Below, in pieces: positions 52,091-61,811 of a DNA stretch of 64,000 nt. The number at the start of each line of letters is the position of its first letter. Within the stretch, counting starts at the first letter, position 1. The stretch covers positions 372,001 to 436,000 of the forward strand of contig NZ_BNBI01000003.1 in NCBI RefSeq assembly GCF_014655295.1, given 5' to 3'. The notes under the pieces are model-generated. The model made no database searches. It worked only from the letters and a program-made list of their open reading frames with translations, and was not told where the DNA came from. The position numbers and the translations under genes were made by a program. Source of the stretch: Streptomyces fumanus (GTDB taxonomy: Bacteria; Actinomycetota; Actinomycetes; Streptomycetales; Streptomycetaceae).

Positions 52091-53227
52091 GTTCCTGACT
52101 TGTGGGGGCTCGCGACGAAACGGAGCCCACGGGTGCCGGGCTCGGTGTGCAGAGGGCACGAAGGGCAGACAGCGTGAAAGCGTACAGTTCGAACACCGGA
52201 GACGGAGTGCAGTGGGCCACACCGTCGGGCCCGACCGGCTCCGCGCGGCTGCGGCGGACCTCGCCCCGGGATGCGGTCCGGCGCGGGCCGCCGCCGGTTC
52301 CGCATACGGTCGGCCGTGAGACTCTCCCGAGAGTCGATCCGGGCGACGTGATGCGGAACACGGACCGTACGGCGACCGTCGGCGTCCGCAGAGCCCACGG
52401 GCCGGTCGCCCGCCGCCCCCGGACCGCCCCGCCGCACGGGCTCTCCCGGAAACTGCCGGCGAACGGCCCGTGTACCGGTCGACCAGACCCTGTTCTGAAG
52501 GAGCGGCTCCGGCGCACCGCCATATGCACGGGACCGGCGTCGGCACCTGCCGGAGTAGTGGGTCCTTGGATACCTGCTGGTGCTCGGGGTGGTCACTGCG
52601 GGCGTGGTGGAGGGGTTCGTCGATGCTTTCGGTGTGCTGGTAGGGCTGGAAGAGAGGGGAGGAGGGCGGTGGCGAGTTCAGTTTGTGGGGCGTTGAGGCG
52701 GCTGGGGGCGCGGGCGGGCGAGGAAGGCGCCGCACGGGGCCGGCCTTGTGCATCATGCCCTGGTCGCCGCCCGGAGAGCGGCGCGACCGGACGAACAGGC
52801 CGCCGGGAAGGAGCAGCCGGAGCGGTGCACCGGCGCGGTCGTGCGCCTCAGCGGCTGTGAGCCGCCCGAGCTCGGCTACGCGATCCGCATGATGCTGGCC
52901 GAGCGCGGCATGGCCGCCGCTGCCGCCGGCGGCAGCGTCCTCGCGTCCTTCGATGGCGTCATCGCCGCGGCCGTGCCGGTACTCGCCGGGATGTCCGGGC
53001 CGTGGCGTTCGGCGCGGCACCAGCTGCCCGGACGTTGCCCCGGCGCCCCGTCTGGGGCAGAAAGCTGCTCCGGAGTGCGCCGGAGCTGGTCGCGGCCTTC
53101 AGCGAGATGGCGCGGCGCGAACGTCCGCATGCCCGGCCCGGGGCGCATTGGCGCTGGCCCCGGTAAATTTCTTGACACGCTTATGGGACCAACCTGGCCA
53201 CCAGTCACGGCAAGCACCGTTGCAGTA
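52091..53227. other. 1.1-kb stretch without a convincing gene
   Basis: Long frames run through it on both strands but are Arg/Pro/Gly-rich and lack family features or start signals. One plus-strand stretch (about 52850-52930, CEPPELGYAIRMMLAERGMA) reads like a fragment of a helical protein. A TTGACA hexamer at 53172-53177 lies in a short AT-rich patch. The region probably consists of gene relics at the right edge of the island. Confidence 0.45.
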
Positions 53228-54280
53228 CTAGCGGCGCGAGGTCAGGCGCCGGAGCGCGCGGTCGGCCTCGGTGGCCTCTCGTTCGGCCCGGTCGAGGGCG
53301 TGCGCGGCGTCGCGGTGGCGGTGCTCGGCGCGGTCGCGGTCCTCGTCGGCCCGCCGCAGTTCCTCGCGGGCCCGGCGCAGTTCCCGTTCCAGCTCGGTCA
53401 CCCGCCGCTCGGCGGCCTCCCGGCGGTCGCGCGCGTCCTGGCGGGCGGCGTCCGCGCCGGCCTGCTCGGCGCGTGCGGCATCGAGCCCCCGCACCGCCTC
53501 CTCGGCCGCCTGCCGGGCCCGTTCCGCCTCTTTCCGCCGCTTGCGCCGCCGCTCGGCCAGCTCGTCCCGGACCCGCGCCTTGCGCTCGGCCTCCGCCTCG
53601 GCCCGCGCAGCACGCTCGGCCTCGGCCTCCGACCCGGCCCGCGCAGCACTTCCCGCCCCGGGCTCCGCCCCGGCCCGCGCCGCACGTTCATCCCCCACCA
53701 ACGCCCCCTTCCCCTCCCCCGCCGAGAATCCATCACCCGGAAAGGCCGACGGCGGGGTGAGCGCGGTGGTCAGGCGGCCGGAGGACCAGTGCCCGGCGGC
53801 CTCCTCGTCGGCCAGGACCGCGGTCAGGGTCGACTCGACCTCCTGGCGTACGGCGTCCGACAGCCGGTGTCCGGCCTGGTCGGCCAGGTCGGCGGCCTGG
53901 CGGGACAGCGCGGCGACGACGCGCCGCCGCGCGGTCAGCGACTTCAGCTCGGCGGCGTCCAGGGTGCGGTACGCCTCGCGCAGCGCGCGGCCCAGTTCGA
54001 GCAGCTTCGCGGCCTCCTCGGGGCGGGAGCGCAGCAGCAGGTTCGCCGCCCAGGCCGCCAGGGTGGGGCGGCGGGCGGCGCGGAGGCGGCGGGCGTCCTC
54101 GGCGCGCCCGGCCGTCCGCGCCCGGGCGGCGAGTTCCTCGCGGCGGGGCACGAAGGCGGGCGGCGGGGTGGTGTAGAGGGCGTCGAGCGCCGCCTCCACG
54201 TCTTCCGCGTCCTCGTCCGCGCCGCGTCCACGGCGTTCCCGGTCTGCGCCGCCGCCGCGGCGCGCACTCCCGCGCTGCAC
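53228..54280 (-). CDS. Coiled-coil hypothetical protein
   Basis: 350 residues. The N-terminal 140 residues are helical and conserved-looking (ALYTTPPPAFVPRREELAAR, then AARRPTLAAWAANLLLRSRP). Residues about 210-345 are a long charged coiled coil (ARAEAEAERKARVRDELAER, REAAERRVTELERELRRARE). No signal peptide. I recall related Streptomyces hypotheticals with the same N-terminus but no function. GTG at 54280 has GGGGGAGCC upstream. It diverges from the ABC ATPase gene, 143 bp away. Confidence 0.7.
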   Translation of the reverse strand: MQRGSARRGGGADRERRGRGADEDAEDVEAALDALYTTPPPAFVPRREELAARARTAGRAEDARRLRAARRPTLAAWAANLLLRSRPEEAAKLLELGRALREAYRTLDAAELKSLTARRRVVAALSRQAADLADQAGHRLSDAVRQEVESTLTAVLADEEAAGHWSSGRLTTALTPPSAFPGDGFSAGEGKGALVGDERAARAGAEPGAGSAARAGSEAEAERAARAEAEAERKARVRDELAERRRKRRKEAERARQAAEEAVRGLDAARAEQAGADAARQDARDRREAAERRVTELERELRRAREELRRADEDRDRAEHRHRDAAHALDRAEREATEADRALRRLTSRR

Positions 54281-54423
54281 GGCACCAGGCTCCCCCGGTG
54301 CGGGCGCCCGCGCACGCCGTGCCGAAGCGGGCGTCCAGTACCCGGACGACCCGGCAAGAACATGGCGGATGCACCTACCGTGCGGTGCGGACGGTGTCGT
54401 CCGTACCCGAGAGGAGTTCGCGC

Positions 54424-55278
54424 ATGGCCGGGGAGACAGCACAGCACGCGGCGGACGGCCCGGTGCCGCCCGTCGTCCGGCTCCGGGACGTGAGTGTCCG
54501 CCGCTACACCACCGACCAGGTGATCCTGGACGCCGTCGACTGGACCGTGCGGCCCGGCGAGCACTGGGCGCTGCTGGGTGCCAACGGCGCCGGCAAGACC
54601 ACCCTGCTGCGGCTGCTCGGCGCGCTGATGCACCCCACGACCGGCAGCGTCGAGGTGCTGGGCGCCACCCTCGGCCGGGTCGACGTGCGGGAGTTGCGCG
54701 CCCACATCGGACACGTCACCTCGGCCCAGCGGGTCCCGGAGGACCTCGGCGCGCACACCGTGGTCCTGACCGGCCACACCGGCACGGTGCAGCCGCTGTG
54801 GCGGATGTACGACCAGCGGACCCGGGAGCGCGCCCGCGAACTCCTGGCCGAACTGGGCATCAAGGAGCTGGCCGACCGGCCGTACGGGGTGTGCTCGGGC
54901 GGGCAGCGGGCCCGGATCCTGATCGCGCGGGCGCTGATGGCGGACCCCGCGCTGCTGCTCCTGGACGAGCCGTTCAACGCGCTGGACCTGCCCTCCCGGG
55001 AGGATCTCATCGAGGCCGTGCACCAGTTGGCCGAGGGGCGTCCGCACCTGGCCACCGTGACCGTGACGCACCACCTGGAGGAGCTGTCCCCGGCCATCGG
55101 TCACGCGCTGCTGCTGCGGGAGGGCCGGGTGCTGGCGCGGGGGCCGGTCGGCGAGGTCCTCACCGGGGAACGGCTCACCGCGTGCTTCGGCCGGCCCATC
55201 ACCGTGGCCCGGCGCGAGGGACGCTGGGCGGCCTGGTCCGGCCGGTCCGGGAGCACGCCGCCCCCGCCGGCCGGGTGA
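54424..55278 (+). CDS. ABC transporter ATP-binding protein, stand-alone
   Basis: 284 residues. Walker A ALLGANGAGKTTLLRLLGAL (about residue 55), signature CSGGQRARILIARALM, Walker B PALLLLDEPFNALDLPS and an H-loop VTVTHHLEEL. It resembles the ModF/YlmA group of ATPases encoded without a permease. GAGAGGAG precedes the ATG. No membrane partner is nearby, so its role, transport or other, is open. Confidence 0.85.
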   Translation: MAGETAQHAADGPVPPVVRLRDVSVRRYTTDQVILDAVDWTVRPGEHWALLGANGAGKTTLLRLLGALMHPTTGSVEVLGATLGRVDVRELRAHIGHVTSAQRVPEDLGAHTVVLTGHTGTVQPLWRMYDQRTRERARELLAELGIKELADRPYGVCSGGQRARILIARALMADPALLLLDEPFNALDLPSREDLIEAVHQLAEGRPHLATVTVTHHLEELSPAIGHALLLREGRVLARGPVGEVLTGERLTACFGRPITVARREGRWAAWSGRSGSTPPPPAG

Positions 55279-55289
55279 GCGGCCGGCGG
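55264..55289. terminator. Hairpin between ABC ATPase and hmp
   Basis: Perfect 10-bp arms CCGCCGGCCG (55264-55273) and CGGCCGGCGG (55280-55289), 6-nt loop containing the ATPase stop codon. It could serve both convergent genes. Confidence 0.55.
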
Positions 55290-55318
55290 CGGGGCGGGGC
55301 TCTCCGTCCGCCCGTCGG

Positions 55319-56521
55319 TCACTCGGACCGGCCGAGCCACAGGTCGGGGCCGAACACCTCGTAGTGGACGCGCTCGGCGGGCACCCCGCGGCGCAGCAGG
55401 TCGCCGCGGACGGCGCGCAGGAACCGCAGCGGGCCGCAGAGGTACGCGGTGAGTCCCGGGGGCAGGTCCAGGGCGCCGAGGTCGGCGCGTCCGGCCGACG
55501 CTCCGGCCGGTGCCGCGTCGCCGGGCTCCTCGTAGAAGAGGTGGAGCCTCGCGCCGGGGAGGGCGGCGGCGAGGGCGAGGTGCTGGTCGCGGTGGGCGTG
55601 GTCGGCCGGGGTGCGGTCGGCGTGGACGACGGTCACCGGGCGGCGGTCGCCGGTGCCGGCGAGGTGGTCCAGCATCGACAGCATGGGGGTGACGCCGATG
55701 CCGGCGGAGGCCAGCAGCAGCGGGCCGTCGCCCTCCGCCAGGACCAGGTCGCCGAAGGGCGCGGACACGGTGAGGACATCGCCGACGCGGGCGTTCGCGT
55801 GCAGGTACGAGGAGACCTCGCCGTCCGGTCCGGCGCCGCCGCGGACCCGCTTGACGGTGATGCGCCAGTCGTCGCGGCCGGGGGCGGTGGAGAGGCTGTA
55901 CTGGCGTATCTGCCGGGCCCCGTCGGGGAGTTCGACCTGGACGCTGACGTACTGGCCGGGGCGGAAGGAGCGCGCGGGGCTCCCGTCGGCGGGGCGCAGG
56001 GCGAGGGAGACGGCGTCCGGGGTCTCTTCGTGGCGGGCGACGATCTCCATGGGCCGCCGGACATCGCCCTCGGCGGTACCGGCCTCCTGGTAGAGGCGGG
56101 TCTCGATGGCCGTGAGCGCGTTGGCCATCAGCCAGTAGACCTCGTCCCAGGCGGCGGCGACCTCGGGGGTCACCGCGTCGCCGAGCACCTCCGCGATCGC
56201 CGCGAACAGATGCCGGTGGACGATCTTGTACTGGTCCGAGGTGACGCCGAGCGAGGCGTGTTTGTGCGCGATGCGGGCCAGCAGCGCGTCGGGGCGGGCG
56301 TCGGGCCGTTCCAGCAGCAGTCCGGCGAAGGCGGCGATGGAGCCGGCCAGGGCCCGCTGCTGCTCCCCGTTGGCCTGGTTGCCCCGGTTGAACAGGTCCC
56401 TCAGCAGCTCCGGGTGGGCGTCGAACAGCCGCCGGTAGAACAGCCGGGTGATGTCGTCGATGGCGGCACCGACGGCGGGAAGGGTGGCCCGGACGACCGG
56501 GACGGACTGTTCGGAGAGCAC
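55319..56521 (-). CDS. hmp: Flavohaemoglobin, nitric oxide dioxygenase
   Basis: 400 residues with both parts. The globin domain (1-138) has the proximal His in RIAHKHASLGVTSDQYKIVH. The FAD/NAD reductase (150-400) has RPGQYVSVQV, RQYSLSTAPG (R-x-Y-S), LLASAGIGVTPMLSML and YLCGPLRFL. It converts nitric oxide to nitrate using NADPH and O2. The GTG start has AAGGAG, and the leader carries an NsrR site almost like that of hmpA1 of S. coelicolor. The nsrR gene is directly upstream on the same strand. Confidence 0.95.
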   Translation of the reverse strand: MLSEQSVPVVRATLPAVGAAIDDITRLFYRRLFDAHPELLRDLFNRGNQANGEQQRALAGSIAAFAGLLLERPDARPDALLARIAHKHASLGVTSDQYKIVHRHLFAAIAEVLGDAVTPEVAAAWDEVYWLMANALTAIETRLYQEAGTAEGDVRRPMEIVARHEETPDAVSLALRPADGSPARSFRPGQYVSVQVELPDGARQIRQYSLSTAPGRDDWRITVKRVRGGAGPDGEVSSYLHANARVGDVLTVSAPFGDLVLAEGDGPLLLASAGIGVTPMLSMLDHLAGTGDRRPVTVVHADRTPADHAHRDQHLALAAALPGARLHLFYEEPGDAAPAGASAGRADLGALDLPPGLTAYLCGPLRFLRAVRGDLLRRGVPAERVHYEVFGPDLWLGRSE

Positions 56522-56532
56522 GGCGACTCCTT

Positions 56533-56555
56533 AATAGGTAGATGATCTTCGTGTT
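56533..56555. promoter_or_regulatory. NsrR operator at hmp
   Basis: An 11-1-11 site. Read on the minus strand the halves are AACACGAAGAT and ATCTACCTATT around one base. It overlaps the hmp ribosome-binding site, so it would block transcription when NsrR holds its iron-sulfur cluster. The match to the known S. coelicolor hmpA1 site is from memory. Confidence 0.8.
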
Positions 56556-56592
56556 TAAGCGGGTGCGGAACCCCCGGCGCGGGCCGGGGGTC

Positions 56593-57039
56593 TCAGGCGG
56601 GCGGGCGGTTCATGAGGCCGACCAGGACCGGCCCCGTCGGCGAGGCCACCAGGTCGGTCACGGTCAGCGGGTCGAGGGCGGCGTAGAACGCCTCCTGCGC
56701 GGCCCGCAGCGCCCCGCGCAGCCGGCAGGCGGCCCGCAGCGGACAGGGCGGATCGTCGTCGCAGCCGACCACCTCGACGTCCCCCTCCAGCTCCCGCACC
56801 AGCCAGCCGACCGAGGCGCGCCGCCCGAGCGCGGTCAGCGCCAGCCCGCCGCCGCGCCCGCGCCGCGCCTCGACCACGCCGAGGTGCTGGAGCCGGGTGA
56901 CGGCCTTCGCCGCGTGGGTGTACGGCACGCCCATGGCGTCCGCCACCTCCCGGGTGGTCAGCGGGGCGTCGCCGTCTCTCATGACCGCCAGGCGCATCAC
57001 GGAACGGAGGGCCAGGTCGGTGAACTTCGTCAGCCGCAC
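56593..57039 (-). CDS. nsrR: Rrf2-family nitric oxide-sensing repressor NsrR
   Basis: 148 residues starting MRLTKFTDLALRSVMRLAVM with the winged helix TTREVADAMGVPYTHAAKAV. Three cysteines for an iron-sulfur cluster lie in GCDDDPPCPLRAACRLRG (about residues 92-109), with the Asp8 of streptomycete NsrR present (FTD). Nitric oxide breaks the cluster and frees the operators. The GTG at 57039 stands seven bases after TAGCGT (minus strand, 57047-57052), so the message is probably leaderless. A second NsrR-like site lies just upstream. Confidence 0.9.
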   Translation of the reverse strand: MRLTKFTDLALRSVMRLAVMRDGDAPLTTREVADAMGVPYTHAAKAVTRLQHLGVVEARRGRGGGLALTALGRRASVGWLVRELEGDVEVVGCDDDPPCPLRAACRLRGALRAAQEAFYAALDPLTVTDLVASPTGPVLVGLMNRPPA

Positions 57040-57055
57040 CTCCCGGACGCTAGCA

Positions 57056-57078
57056 AATACGCATGTACGATGCTTCTT
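57056..57078. promoter_or_regulatory. NsrR operator at nsrR (autoregulation)
   Basis: An 11-1-11 dyad with halves AATACGCATGT and CGATGCTTCTT. The GCAT core is shared by both halves. It lies immediately upstream of the nsrR -10, consistent with autorepression. Confidence 0.65.
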
Positions 57079-57156
57079 CGGGTGTCGGGTTCCGGCCGGT
57101 GGAGTGCGTCACGCGGGCGGCCCGGCGGTGGAGCGGACCGAGGGACGGTGACCGGG

Positions 57157-57594
57157 ATGACGGGACGGGACGGCGACGGACCGGACCCGGCGGCAGCGGC
57201 AGCGGCGGCCGGCCAGGCGCCCGCGCCGCGGGTCCTCACGGACACGGCCGCCCTCGCGGCCCTGCCGGACGCCCCGTCCGGCGCCCTGTGGAAACTGGCC
57301 GAACCCGGACGGCAACTGGACGCCAACGTGGTCCACCTCCCGCCCTCGGCCCGGGTCGCCCCGCACACCGAGCCCGACCTCGACGTCCTGCTGCTGGTCC
57401 TGTCCGGCGCCGGCACCCTGCTCGGCACCGACGGTCCGCGCGGCCTGCGCGCCGGTGAGCTGGCCTGGCTGCCGCGCGGTGCCGAGCGCGGCATCGAGGC
57501 GGGCCCCGACGGGCTGACGTACCTGACCGCGCACCGCCGCCGCCCGGGCCTGAGCATTCGGCCCCCGAGCGACACGCGGAACACGGGCGGCTGA
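57157..57594 (+). CDS. Cupin-domain protein
   Basis: 145 residues. An Ala-rich first 25 residues, then a single cupin: NVVHLPPSARVAPHTEPDLD with metal-type His/Glu, LVLSGAGTLLGTDGPRGLRA and GELAWLPRGAERGIEAGP. Possibly a metal-binding sensor or isomerase; no function known. Divergent from nsrR with the NsrR site between, so nitric oxide control of both is possible. An alternative GTG three codons upstream has a better-spaced GAGGGAC. Confidence 0.72.
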   Translation: MTGRDGDGPDPAAAAAAAGQAPAPRVLTDTAALAALPDAPSGALWKLAEPGRQLDANVVHLPPSARVAPHTEPDLDVLLLVLSGAGTLLGTDGPRGLRAGELAWLPRGAERGIEAGPDGLTYLTAHRRRPGLSIRPPSDTRNTGG

Positions 57595-57628
57595 GCGCGC
57601 CGGTGCGCGACGCGCGGGGCGCCCTCCG

Positions 57629-58828
<1,200 letters not shown>

Positions 58829-58913
58829 GGTTCCTCGGTGCCTCTCTGTCGGTCGGGGTGCCGGGCGCGGCCGCGGGACGGAAGGCTGCCGCGGGGCCAG
58901 GGCGGCGCGGGAC

Positions 58914-61139
58914 TCACAGGAAGGGCAGGGGCAGCGGGTTGAGCTGCTCCTCCGTCAGCGGGGTCTCGCGGACGCCCATGGCGAGCGGCGCCCGGAACAC
59001 CCTCGGTCCGCCGCGGCGGTGGAAGTCGCTGCGCAAGGTGATCGGGCAGAGTCCGGGCACCACCGTCCGGACGACCGTCACCCCGCACTCGGCCACGTCG
59101 ACGGGGGTGATGTCCACGGCGATCGTCTCGTGTCCGCGCGCCGCGAGCCGCCGCACCGCCTCCGTGACGTCCGCCGGCAGCCCGGCGGAGGGGCGTGCCG
59201 CCGGTACCGGGAGCAGCGGCCCCTCGTCCCAGAACGCCAGGTGGGCGAGCCGGTCGGGCGCCCAGTAGAAAAGGGAGAACTCCTTGAGGGTGGACAGCAC
59301 GTCGCCCGGGGCGGGGATGGTCTCCCCCGCGTCCAGGTTGTCCTGCCACAGCCGGGCGCCCGCCCAGCCCAGGCAGCCCTCCTCCAGGGCGCCGAGCAGG
59401 GCGGCGTGCGGGTCGAGGTCCGCGCGGGCGGAGTGCGTGACCACGGGCCGCCGTTCGGTGTGGCGGAGGAAGCGCACGCCGACCGCGGGGATGCCCAAAT
59501 CCGTGGTCAGGTCCTTGGCGGTGACCGTCACGCCCTGGGCGCGCATGCGCTCCACGATGCGGCGGGCCGGTCCGTCGGGCAGTCCGTCCAGGTCGAGGGT
59601 GGGCAGGACGAGCCGGTTCTCCCAGAAGACCACGGACGCGTCCCTCTCGACGGCCTCCATCAGGCCGCCGTGCACCGCGTGGTGGAAGCTGCCGCCCGCC
59701 GCGAGGCCGGTGGAGATCGGGTCGTACCAGGCCCGGTGGCCGGGCGGGAAGCGGTAGGGCAGGTAGACCGCGCAGGCGGGGACGTACCGGGTGCGGCCGG
59801 TGGTGAGGGACCGGCCCGGTACCCAGTCGATCTCCGCCTCCGGGTCGTACGGGGCCAGGCGGTCGTGGCGGTCGTACTCGGCCGGCGAACCCAGGGGCAG
59901 GGAGCGGGGGTCGACCGCCTCCTCGCCCAGCGCGGCGGCGGAGGCGCGGACCAGTCCCGCCGGGTCGTAGACGCCGGCCGCGTACCGTTCCAGGGTCTCG
60001 CCCACCGCGCACACCCGGGCCGTCACCGGGTCGTTCTTCACCGCGCCGCCCCGCGCCTCGGCCGTGACCGGCGAGAACCAGTGCGTCTTGGTCATCCCGG
60101 CCGTCCGCGCGTACGTCGTCTCCCCCAGCGCGTCGTCGCGTTCGTCGACCAGCAGGCGGAGCACGATGCCGGTCAGCTCGTCCACCGCGCCGCGCATCCG
60201 CTCCCAGCTCACCGCGGCGTCGATGTGGTCGGGTTCGTCCGCGCGCCGGGGCGGCGTGACGTGCGCGGCGCAGGCGGGGCAGCCCGGCAGGTGGAACAGG
60301 TCGTGCTCGGCGCGCTCCAGCGAGCCGTGCTCGACCTCGGTCAGCCTGCCCCGCCCCGTCGGGGGCGCGTCCTCCGGTGTCCCGTGCTGTCCCTGCGGTG
60401 TCCCGTGCTGTCCCTGCGGTGTCCCGTCCCGTCCGTGCGGTGTCCCGTCCTGTCCGTGCGGGGTGCCGGACGTCAGGAGGGTGAGGACCTCATGGGCGAG
60501 CAGCCCCGCGGCGACCGCCGTGCTCGGCCAGGTGCCGGTGTCCGCCGCGCCGAGCAGGACGCCCAGCGGCAGGTCGGCGATGGGCTGCCAGACGTGGTTG
60601 GCGCGCAGCCGGCGCACCAGGCAGACCGGGCAGGGCGTACGGGGCGGGGTGAGGGTGGCGTAGAACAGCCGGGTGGGCGTGTCGAGGTAGGTGACCAGCG
60701 GTGTACCGGCCTCCAGGGCGGAGGCGACCCGGCGTACCAGGTGCTCCTCGGGCAGCGAGAGCGGCAGCACCGCGGCGGCCGCCCGTCCGGTCCGGTCGTC
60801 GGGGACCGCCGTCAGGCCCATGCGCTCCAGCAGCGCGCTGACCTCGCCGCCCAGTCCCTCGGGGGCGACGGCGACCGGCCGGTCCGCGTCGAGCGCCGCC
60901 GTCTCCCCGTACAGCGGGTGGACGAGCCGGCCCCGCTCGTGCGCGAGTCCCCGGGCGCGCAGTCCGTGCACCACCTGCTCGGGGACGGCGTCGGCCGGTA
61001 CGGCCTCGCCGCCGGTCGCGGGGACGGGCACCCGGGCGGGGACGCGCAGGGTGCCGGTGCTCGCGCAGACGTAGAGGTGGTCACCGCGCGGGACCAGACG
61101 TACGTCGGGCCGCAGCTCGGTGGGGGCATGGGCATCCAA
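58914..61139 (-). CDS. Fused TOMM cyclodehydratase (E1-like leader-binding domain plus YcaO)
   Basis: 741 residues. The N-terminal part (1-310) is the SagC-like/E1-like leader-binding part with two zinc pairs, CPVC (170-173) and CPAC (287-290). The YcaO domain (about 375-741) has the ATP/Mg sites GETLERYAAG (380-389) and MEAVERDASVVFWENRL (494-510). It ends NPLPLPFL, the Pro-x-Pro-x-Pro tail diagnostic of azoline-forming YcaO enzymes. It turns Cys/Ser/Thr of a precursor into thiazolines/oxazolines using ATP. TTG at 61139 has GGAAGG; upstream frames lack one. A 21-bp tandem repeat lies near the domain junction. Confidence 0.9.
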   Translation of the reverse strand: MDAHAPTELRPDVRLVPRGDHLYVCASTGTLRVPARVPVPATGGEAVPADAVPEQVVHGLRARGLAHERGRLVHPLYGETAALDADRPVAVAPEGLGGEVSALLERMGLTAVPDDRTGRAAAAVLPLSLPEEHLVRRVASALEAGTPLVTYLDTPTRLFYATLTPPRTPCPVCLVRRLRANHVWQPIADLPLGVLLGAADTGTWPSTAVAAGLLAHEVLTLLTSGTPHGQDGTPHGRDGTPQGQHGTPQGQHGTPEDAPPTGRGRLTEVEHGSLERAEHDLFHLPGCPACAAHVTPPRRADEPDHIDAAVSWERMRGAVDELTGIVLRLLVDERDDALGETTYARTAGMTKTHWFSPVTAEARGGAVKNDPVTARVCAVGETLERYAAGVYDPAGLVRASAAALGEEAVDPRSLPLGSPAEYDRHDRLAPYDPEAEIDWVPGRSLTTGRTRYVPACAVYLPYRFPPGHRAWYDPISTGLAAGGSFHHAVHGGLMEAVERDASVVFWENRLVLPTLDLDGLPDGPARRIVERMRAQGVTVTAKDLTTDLGIPAVGVRFLRHTERRPVVTHSARADLDPHAALLGALEEGCLGWAGARLWQDNLDAGETIPAPGDVLSTLKEFSLFYWAPDRLAHLAFWDEGPLLPVPAARPSAGLPADVTEAVRRLAARGHETIAVDITPVDVAECGVTVVRTVVPGLCPITLRSDFHRRGGPRVFRAPLAMGVRETPLTEEQLNPLPLPFL
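60376..60459. repeat. 21-bp tandem repeat inside the cyclodehydratase gene
   Basis: Four copies (60376, 60397, 60418, 60439) plus a partial one. They code for repeated Gly-Thr-Pro-x-Gly-x-x units between the two zinc pairs (residues about 225-255). It is in frame, so it could vary in copy number among strains. Confidence 0.85.
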
Positions 61140-61271
61140 GGGGGCCGCCTTCCGGGAGGGGTGGGGGCCGGCGCACCCGGCACAGCGCCGGGCGGCGGGC
61201 CCGCGGTCACGCACCGCGACGCGCGAAACGCCCCCGGCAGCGCGGTCGCGCGCGGCCAGGGGCGCGGAGCC

Positions 61272-61427
61272 TCAGGAGGCTACCGGCGCGCTCACCATGT
61301 CGGTGGGCTCGGGAGCCGCCCAGGACAGACAGCTATGACCCGCGAACGCCTCCTCCGACTCCGGAATGACCATTTCCTCGAACAGCGCTTCGCCGTCCAG
61401 CTCTACGGGGGGTTTTGTCTGCTGCAT
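61272..61427 (-). CDS. Putative RiPP precursor peptide (azole-type)
   Basis: 51 residues. The acidic leader (MQQTKPPVELDGEALFEEMV, then IPESEEAFAG) is followed by a core candidate HSCLSWAAPEPTDMVSAPVA with final Ser. The core holds one Cys, four Ser and one Thr that could be cyclised. The ATG at 61427 is preceded by AAAGGG. It is the first gene of the minus-strand run precursor - cyclodehydratase - dehydrogenase, 132 bp before the cyclodehydratase start. I do not recognise the sequence from any described azole peptide. The cleavage site is unknown (AG-H is a guess), and no protease gene is adjacent. Confidence 0.7.
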   Translation of the reverse strand: MQQTKPPVELDGEALFEEMVIPESEEAFAGHSCLSWAAPEPTDMVSAPVAS

Positions 61428-61811
61428 GTTTCTGCCCTTTCGCTCGCGTGTCTTGTTTCTTCTTCGCTGAGCACTGCAACCGCGCAACCGCCCAGGGCAG
61501 GTTCCGCGATTCCATTCCAGATGCGCGGCCGCCGGAAAGACAAGGAAACGACGGACTAACCCCCCTAGCAGGTGGAAAGGAAGCTTTCGGGGCGCGCACG
61601 GTAGCCAGGGGGCGCGCCGCGGCGGTGGTTCCGAGCCGCCGGGGCGAGCGGCCGCGTGACCGACACCACAGCCTCCGGCCGGCACCGGAGGGTTTGCTTC
61701 CGCAGGGAGTGGTGAGGCGGCAGAAATGCCGACCGCCTTCCTCATCTCCGTAACCCCGGTAAGACGCGTGAACGCCGGTGCGCGTTGCCCAGGAGACGCG
61801 ATGGGGGCGGT
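61428..61811. other. Divergent promoter region of RiPP cluster and acyltransferase
   Basis: 384 bp without a gene. A TTAGTC (minus strand, near 61550) is a weak -10 candidate for the RiPP operon. AGGAG (61791-61795) precedes a four-codon frame (ATG 61801) whose TGA overlaps the acyltransferase GTG, which may be a coupling element. Confidence 0.4.

Noticed and set aside
52748..54493. 581-codon frame on the plus strand
   Set aside because: It mostly mirrors the coiled-coil protein on the other strand, with low-complexity Pro/Arg/Gly content.
60376..60459. Possible CRISPR array
   Set aside because: The 21-bp units are contiguous with no spacers and are coding; this is a tandem repeat.
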